A stretch of DNA of 64,000 nt from an uncultured Dokdonia sp. (GTDB lineage Bacteria; Bacteroidota; Bacteroidia; Flavobacteriales; Flavobacteriaceae), in assembly GCF_947492535.1 (NCBI RefSeq), contig NZ_CANLNH010000002.1, forward strand, positions 124,001 through 188,000, read 5' to 3'. The notes beneath the pieces are model-generated. The model was not told the origin of the DNA, searched no databases, and was given only the letters and a program-made list of their open reading frames with translations. Shown piece after piece: positions 60,525-64,000 of this stretch (positions are counted from its first letter, which is position 1; every line of letters begins with the position of its first letter). A program made the position numbers and the translations under genes.

Positions 60525-62945
60525 ATGCGCCACATATTTATTCTGTTTTTATTTATATCAATAGCATCGCAAGCGCAACAGATTACTGTTCTTGATATAG
60601 ATACAAGAGAACCTATTATTAGTGTTGCTATTTACAATGAAGATAAGAGTATAAGTACGATTACTGATTTTGATGGTAAGGCAGATATTTCCGCTTTCGC
60701 GAAAGCAGAAAAAATCATCTTCTCAGAAGTAGCTCATCAACAAGCTATACACACTAAAGCTCAAATAATTGCATACGGAAATAAAGTTTTCTTAAGAAAG
60801 CTAGAAAACAATCTTGATGAAATTGTATTATCTGTATCAAAATTTGGACAAAAAAAAAGCGAGATTCCTCAAAAAATCGTTGGCTTTTCTAAAGAAGATA
60901 TTGAATTATATAATCCACAAACAGCAGCAGATTTATTACAAACGAGCGGACAAGTATTTGTTCAGAAAAGTCAATTAGGAGGTGGAAGTCCATCCATAAG
61001 AGGATATTCTACCAATCGCCTTCTTATTACACTAGATGGTATACGATTTAATACCGCTATTTTTAGAGGAGGAAATGTCCAAAATATTATCTCTATTGAC
61101 CCCTTTGCTTTAGAAAGAACAGAAGTGATTCTAGGCCCCGGGTCTGTTGTATATGGTAGTGATGCTGTAGGTGGTGTTTTAAATTTTTATACCAAAAAAC
61201 CTCAGCTTTCTAAAACAGATACACTAGGGTTTAAAGTGTCTGGAAATGCGCTTGCACGTTACAGCACCTCTAATAATGAAAAAACAGGACATTTAGATTT
61301 TAATCTAGGGTCCCAAAAATGGGCATTTCTTACCAGTGCTAGTTACTCTGATTATGGAAATCAAAGACAAGGGAATCATGGCCCTGATGCCTTTTTACGT
61401 AACGAATTTATACGTCGTATTGATGGGGAAGATGTTGTCGTTCAAAATGATGACCCCCTAAAGCAAGTAAGTACAGGATATAGCAGTTATAATCTCTTAC
61501 AAAAAATACGATATGTTCCTAATAACACTTGGGACTTTAATTTTAATGTTTCATTTGCAAACACATCAGATTATGATCGTTATGACCGTCTTACGCAAAG
61601 AGACGAAGATGGCAATTTGCGATCAGCCCAATGGTTTTATGGGCCCCAAAAATGGTTTTTAACCAGTTTACAAGTAAATAAAGAAGGTAATGGCCCTTTG
61701 TATGATAGAGTACAAGGTACACTCGCCTTTCAAAATTCTGAAGAAAGCAGAAACGATAGACGTGTTGGCAGAACAGGTCTTCGTACACGTACGGAACGTG
61801 TAAATGCTTTTTCTGGAGCTTTAGACTTTGAAAAAACATTAAAAAATAGAAAGACTAAATTCAATTATGGTGTTGAATATGTCTATAATTATATAAACTC
61901 TAACGGTTCTATTACTGACATAGAAACGGGTCAATTTGAACTTACAGATACTCGATATCCCGACGGATCTGAATGGCAGTCACTTGCTGCCTATGCAAGT
62001 GGACAATTTGATCTTAGCTCAAAACTAAAGTTAAACTCAGGATTACGTTATAATCAACTATTTATTTTTACAGATTTTAGAGGCAACAATCAGTTTTTTA
62101 ATTTCCCTTTTGAAAAGTCTCGCGTTAATTTTGGGAATGTTACAGGAAGTGCAGGCCTTAATTACGAAATCTCTAAAACGGTATTGCTTAAAACCAATCT
62201 TTCTACTGCTTTTAGAGCACCAAATATAGACGACATCGGAAAAGTATTTGATAGTGGTGACGGAGATCTTATAATCCCTAATCCTGACTTAAAAGCAGAG
62301 TATGCTTATAATGCAGAAATAGGTACGGTTCTTAACTTTAGTAATGTCGTTACTTTTGATGCTAATATATATTACTCGCAACTAGAAAATGCATTAGTCC
62401 GTAGAGACTTCACCCTCAATGGCTCTTCTACAATAGAGTTTGAAGGTGAAACCGTTAATATAGAAGCCATCCAAAATGCAGGAACTGCTCAGGTATGGGG
62501 ATTTGAAGCGGGTATAGACATTAAATTACCTTATAACCTTAGTGTGACCTCTCAATTTAATATTACCAGAGGAGAACAAGAAGAAGAAGACGGATCGTTA
62601 CTTCCTGTAAGACATGTTGCTCCTACCTTTGGAAATACACATCTTATTTGGAAAAAAGACAAATGGACATTGAATGCTTTTGTAAACTATAATGGGGCTT
62701 TAAATTTTGACGATTTATCTCCAGAAGTAAGTGATAGTCCAGAACTTTTTGCGGTAGATGCAAATGGAAATCCTTTTGCTCCAAGATGGTATACTCTTAA
62801 TCTCTCTAGCCAGTACCAACTTAACAAACAATGGAATTTTACTGCAAACTTAGAAAACATTACAGACCAACGTTATAGAACATATGCGTCTGGAATTTCG
62901 GCAGCAGGACGTAATCTGATTCTTGCAGCTAAGTATTCTTTTTAA
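60525..62945 (+). CDS. TonB-dependent outer-membrane receptor
   Basis: This 806-aa protein has a signal peptide (about 1-18, ASQAQ) and an N-terminal carboxypeptidase-like/beta domain (about 19-100). A plug domain follows with SGQVFVQKSQLGGGSPSIRG and GSVVYGSDAVGGVLNFY (about 205-221), then a 22-stranded barrel ending with ILAAKYSF. The domain plan suits iron-chelate, haem or cobalamin uptake rather than glycans, as no SusD gene is next to it. It begins directly after the recO stop. A palindrome copy at 60693-60706 is read as AFAKA at residues 57-61. Confidence 0.9.
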   Translation: MRHIFILFLFISIASQAQQITVLDIDTREPIISVAIYNEDKSISTITDFDGKADISAFAKAEKIIFSEVAHQQAIHTKAQIIAYGNKVFLRKLENNLDEIVLSVSKFGQKKSEIPQKIVGFSKEDIELYNPQTAADLLQTSGQVFVQKSQLGGGSPSIRGYSTNRLLITLDGIRFNTAIFRGGNVQNIISIDPFALERTEVILGPGSVVYGSDAVGGVLNFYTKKPQLSKTDTLGFKVSGNALARYSTSNNEKTGHLDFNLGSQKWAFLTSASYSDYGNQRQGNHGPDAFLRNEFIRRIDGEDVVVQNDDPLKQVSTGYSSYNLLQKIRYVPNNTWDFNFNVSFANTSDYDRYDRLTQRDEDGNLRSAQWFYGPQKWFLTSLQVNKEGNGPLYDRVQGTLAFQNSEESRNDRRVGRTGLRTRTERVNAFSGALDFEKTLKNRKTKFNYGVEYVYNYINSNGSITDIETGQFELTDTRYPDGSEWQSLAAYASGQFDLSSKLKLNSGLRYNQLFIFTDFRGNNQFFNFPFEKSRVNFGNVTGSAGLNYEISKTVLLKTNLSTAFRAPNIDDIGKVFDSGDGDLIIPNPDLKAEYAYNAEIGTVLNFSNVVTFDANIYYSQLENALVRRDFTLNGSSTIEFEGETVNIEAIQNAGTAQVWGFEAGIDIKLPYNLSVTSQFNITRGEQEEEDGSLLPVRHVAPTFGNTHLIWKKDKWTLNAFVNYNGALNFDDLSPEVSDSPELFAVDANGNPFAPRWYTLNLSSQYQLNKQWNFTANLENITDQRYRTYASGISAAGRNLILAAKYSF
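60692..60707. repeat. Palindrome copy in the TonB receptor gene
   Basis: GCTTTCGCGAAAGC (14 bp, 60693-60706), read as AFAKA in the N-terminal beta domain. Confidence 0.85.
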
Positions 62946-62952
62946 AAGGAAA

Positions 62953-63528
62953 TTATTCTGAGATCGCTTTCGCGAAAGCGGACTGAAGTTTAGGCACTAC
63001 TTCTACATCAAACCAAGGGTTTTTTGTGAGCCAAAACCTGTTGCGAGGCGAAGGATGTGGCAACGGAATAATCTTAGGAGCATATTCTTCATGATTTCTC
63101 ACCGTCTCTGTCAATGTCTTTTTTGCTGTATTTTTCAAATAGTACTTTTGAGCATACATACCTATAAGAATGATAAGTTGGATATTAGGCATTTTAGCAA
63201 GTAACTGTTCATGCCATTCTGGAGCACATTCTGGTCTTGGTGGCAAATCTCCTGTCTTTCCTTTTCCGGGATAACAAAATCCCATAGGCACTAAAGAAAC
63301 CTTTGTTGGATCGTAAAATACTTCTGAATCACAATCTAACCATTTACGTAATTGTCTACCACTAGGATCGTCCCAAGGAATAGATGTTTTATGCACTTTT
63401 GTCCCAGGAGCCTGCCCAATTATAATAACTCGCGCATCTGGGTGAGCCGTCACAATAGGGTTGGGCCCTAAAGGTAAATGTGCAGCACATATCCCGCAAG
63501 CTCGTATTTTAGTAAGAAGTGTTTCCAT
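62953..63528 (-). CDS. Uracil-DNA glycosylase family protein
   Basis: This 191-aa protein has VIIIGQAPGTKVHKT near 35-49 (motif A, GQAPG) and PLPHPSPRNRFW near 157-168 (motif B, HPSPRN), the usual UDG superfamily pair. It belongs to the YqiH-like branch; cysteines CGIC near 11-14 are the only pair and may not suffice for a 4Fe-4S cluster. It excises uracil from DNA. The C-terminus, QSAFAKAISE, is created by a palindrome copy (62965-62980), so AFAKA was added at the very end. It converges with the TonB receptor. Confidence 0.85.
   Translation of the reverse strand: METLLTKIRACGICAAHLPLGPNPIVTAHPDARVIIIGQAPGTKVHKTSIPWDDPSGRQLRKWLDCDSEVFYDPTKVSLVPMGFCYPGKGKTGDLPPRPECAPEWHEQLLAKMPNIQLIILIGMYAQKYYLKNTAKKTLTETVRNHEEYAPKIIPLPHPSPRNRFWLTKNPWFDVEVVPKLQSAFAKAISE
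62965..62980. repeat. 16-bp palindrome copy at the 3' end of the glycosylase gene
   Basis: Perfect CGCTTTCGCGAAAGCG, minus-strand frame AFAKA, residues 184-188 of 191. Confidence 0.9.
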
Positions 63529-63620
63529 AATAGATCATATTAAACTACAATTATAACTAGATTAACAACAAGACATACTACTAGAAAAGGAATGTTAATT
63601 GTACTTTTTTTGAGTTTGCT

Positions 63621-64000
63621 CTATTTTTTTCCAGCGAGTACAATCACAATCTCTCCTTTAGGTGGTTTTTTTGTGTAATGCGCTAAAACCTCAGTAACGG
63701 TACCTCGTATTGTTTCTTCATGAAGTTTAGTAATTTCCCTAGAAACTGACACTTGACGATCTTCTCCAAAAAATTCAGCAAAATGTCCTAGTGTCTTCAC
63801 TAATTTATGTGGAGACTCATAAAAAATAATCGTTCTCGTTTCTTTAGCTAATAACAGAAGACGGGTTTGTCGCCCTTTTTTTACAGGTAAAAATCCTTCA
63901 AAAACAAACTTATCATTTGGGAGTCCGCTATTTACTAATGCGGGTACAAATGCAGTTGCTCCAGGGAGGCAGTCTACTGTAATACCTGCTTCTACACAGG
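63621..64000 (-). CDS. rsmI: Ribosomal RNA small subunit methyltransferase I (3' part)
   Basis: The frame is open from the window edge to TAG 63621-63623, about 126 residues. LPGATAFVPALVNSGLPNDK near the window edge, FEGFLPVKKGRQTRL after it, IIFYESPHKLVKTL, then REITKLHEETIRGTVTEVL and GEIVIVLAGKK are typical RsmI C-terminal blocks. RsmI methylates the 2'-O of C1402 in 16S rRNA using S-adenosylmethionine. The SAM-binding N-terminal part lies outside the window. Confidence 0.93.
   Translation of the reverse strand, partial: CVEAGITVDCLPGATAFVPALVNSGLPNDKFVFEGFLPVKKGRQTRLLLLAKETRTIIFYESPHKLVKTLGHFAEFFGEDRQVSVSREITKLHEETIRGTVTEVLAHYTKKPPKGEIVIVLAGKK

Overview
The window is AT-rich, densely coded DNA from a marine-type Flavobacteriaceae bacterium (Bacteroidota). 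The evidence is the Bat (aerotolerance) operon, SulP/carbonic anhydrase genes, a PorZ homologue, a type IX secretion C-terminal sorting domain, a SusC-type TonB receptor, TANNTTTG promoter boxes and a near absence of Shine-Dalgarno sites. A 16-bp palindrome, CGCTTTCGCGAAAGCG, recurs about 17 times, inside and between genes. From memory this resembles Dokdonia/Krokinobacter genomes, but the genus is only a guess.

Layout. 1-3.9 kb: 3' part of the bat operon (batB' batC batD batE). 3.9-8.6 kb: a small secreted protein, then SulP - beta-carbonic anhydrase - SulP, a likely bicarbonate/anion module. 8.6-18.4 kb: housekeeping genes (cvpA-like, pheS, gpsA, nadD, gmk, yicC) with lipoproteins, a phosphatase and, at 10312-10488 on the minus strand, a 58-aa double-glycine leader peptide. 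18.7-27.6 kb: a tight ten-gene plus-strand operon that I cannot assign to any known system. It has a protein with three L7/L12-CTD-like modules, a TPR protein, six paralogues sharing one N-terminal module (one with an inserted OmpA-like domain, one with an Ig-like tail, one with a PASTA tail), a very basic coiled-coil protein and a coiled-coil PASTA protein. None of the ten has a signal peptide. This is the best candidate for an undescribed system.

28-37.8 kb: a sugar-oxidation island with a DUF1080 hydrolase, three TIM-barrel isomerase-like proteins, a Gfo/Idh/MocA oxidoreductase, an MFS permease, and a GMC oxidoreductase with its small gluconate-2-dehydrogenase-subunit-3-like partner. It fits glycoside 3-oxidation (3-keto-sugar) metabolism. 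38-49.8 kb: a subtilase, azurin, a YheT-like hydrolase, two TetR regulons with recognisable operators (TetR-azoreductase-SDR and TetR-hydrolase-thioesterase), and assorted small enzymes and transporters. 49.9-64 kb: a large T9SS cargo protein, a cystathionine gamma-synthase-type enzyme, gdhA, porZ, recO, a TonB receptor, a uracil-DNA glycosylase family gene and the 3' part of rsmI.

I saw no rRNA, tRNA, CRISPR array, transposase or prophage. Besides the palindrome there are two ~87-bp copies and one deleted copy of a composite intergenic repeat (8590, 18430, 30623), and a second palindrome family with a TCCGC-GAAG-GCGGA core (30584, 36721, 36807). Rho-independent terminators are common at gene ends.
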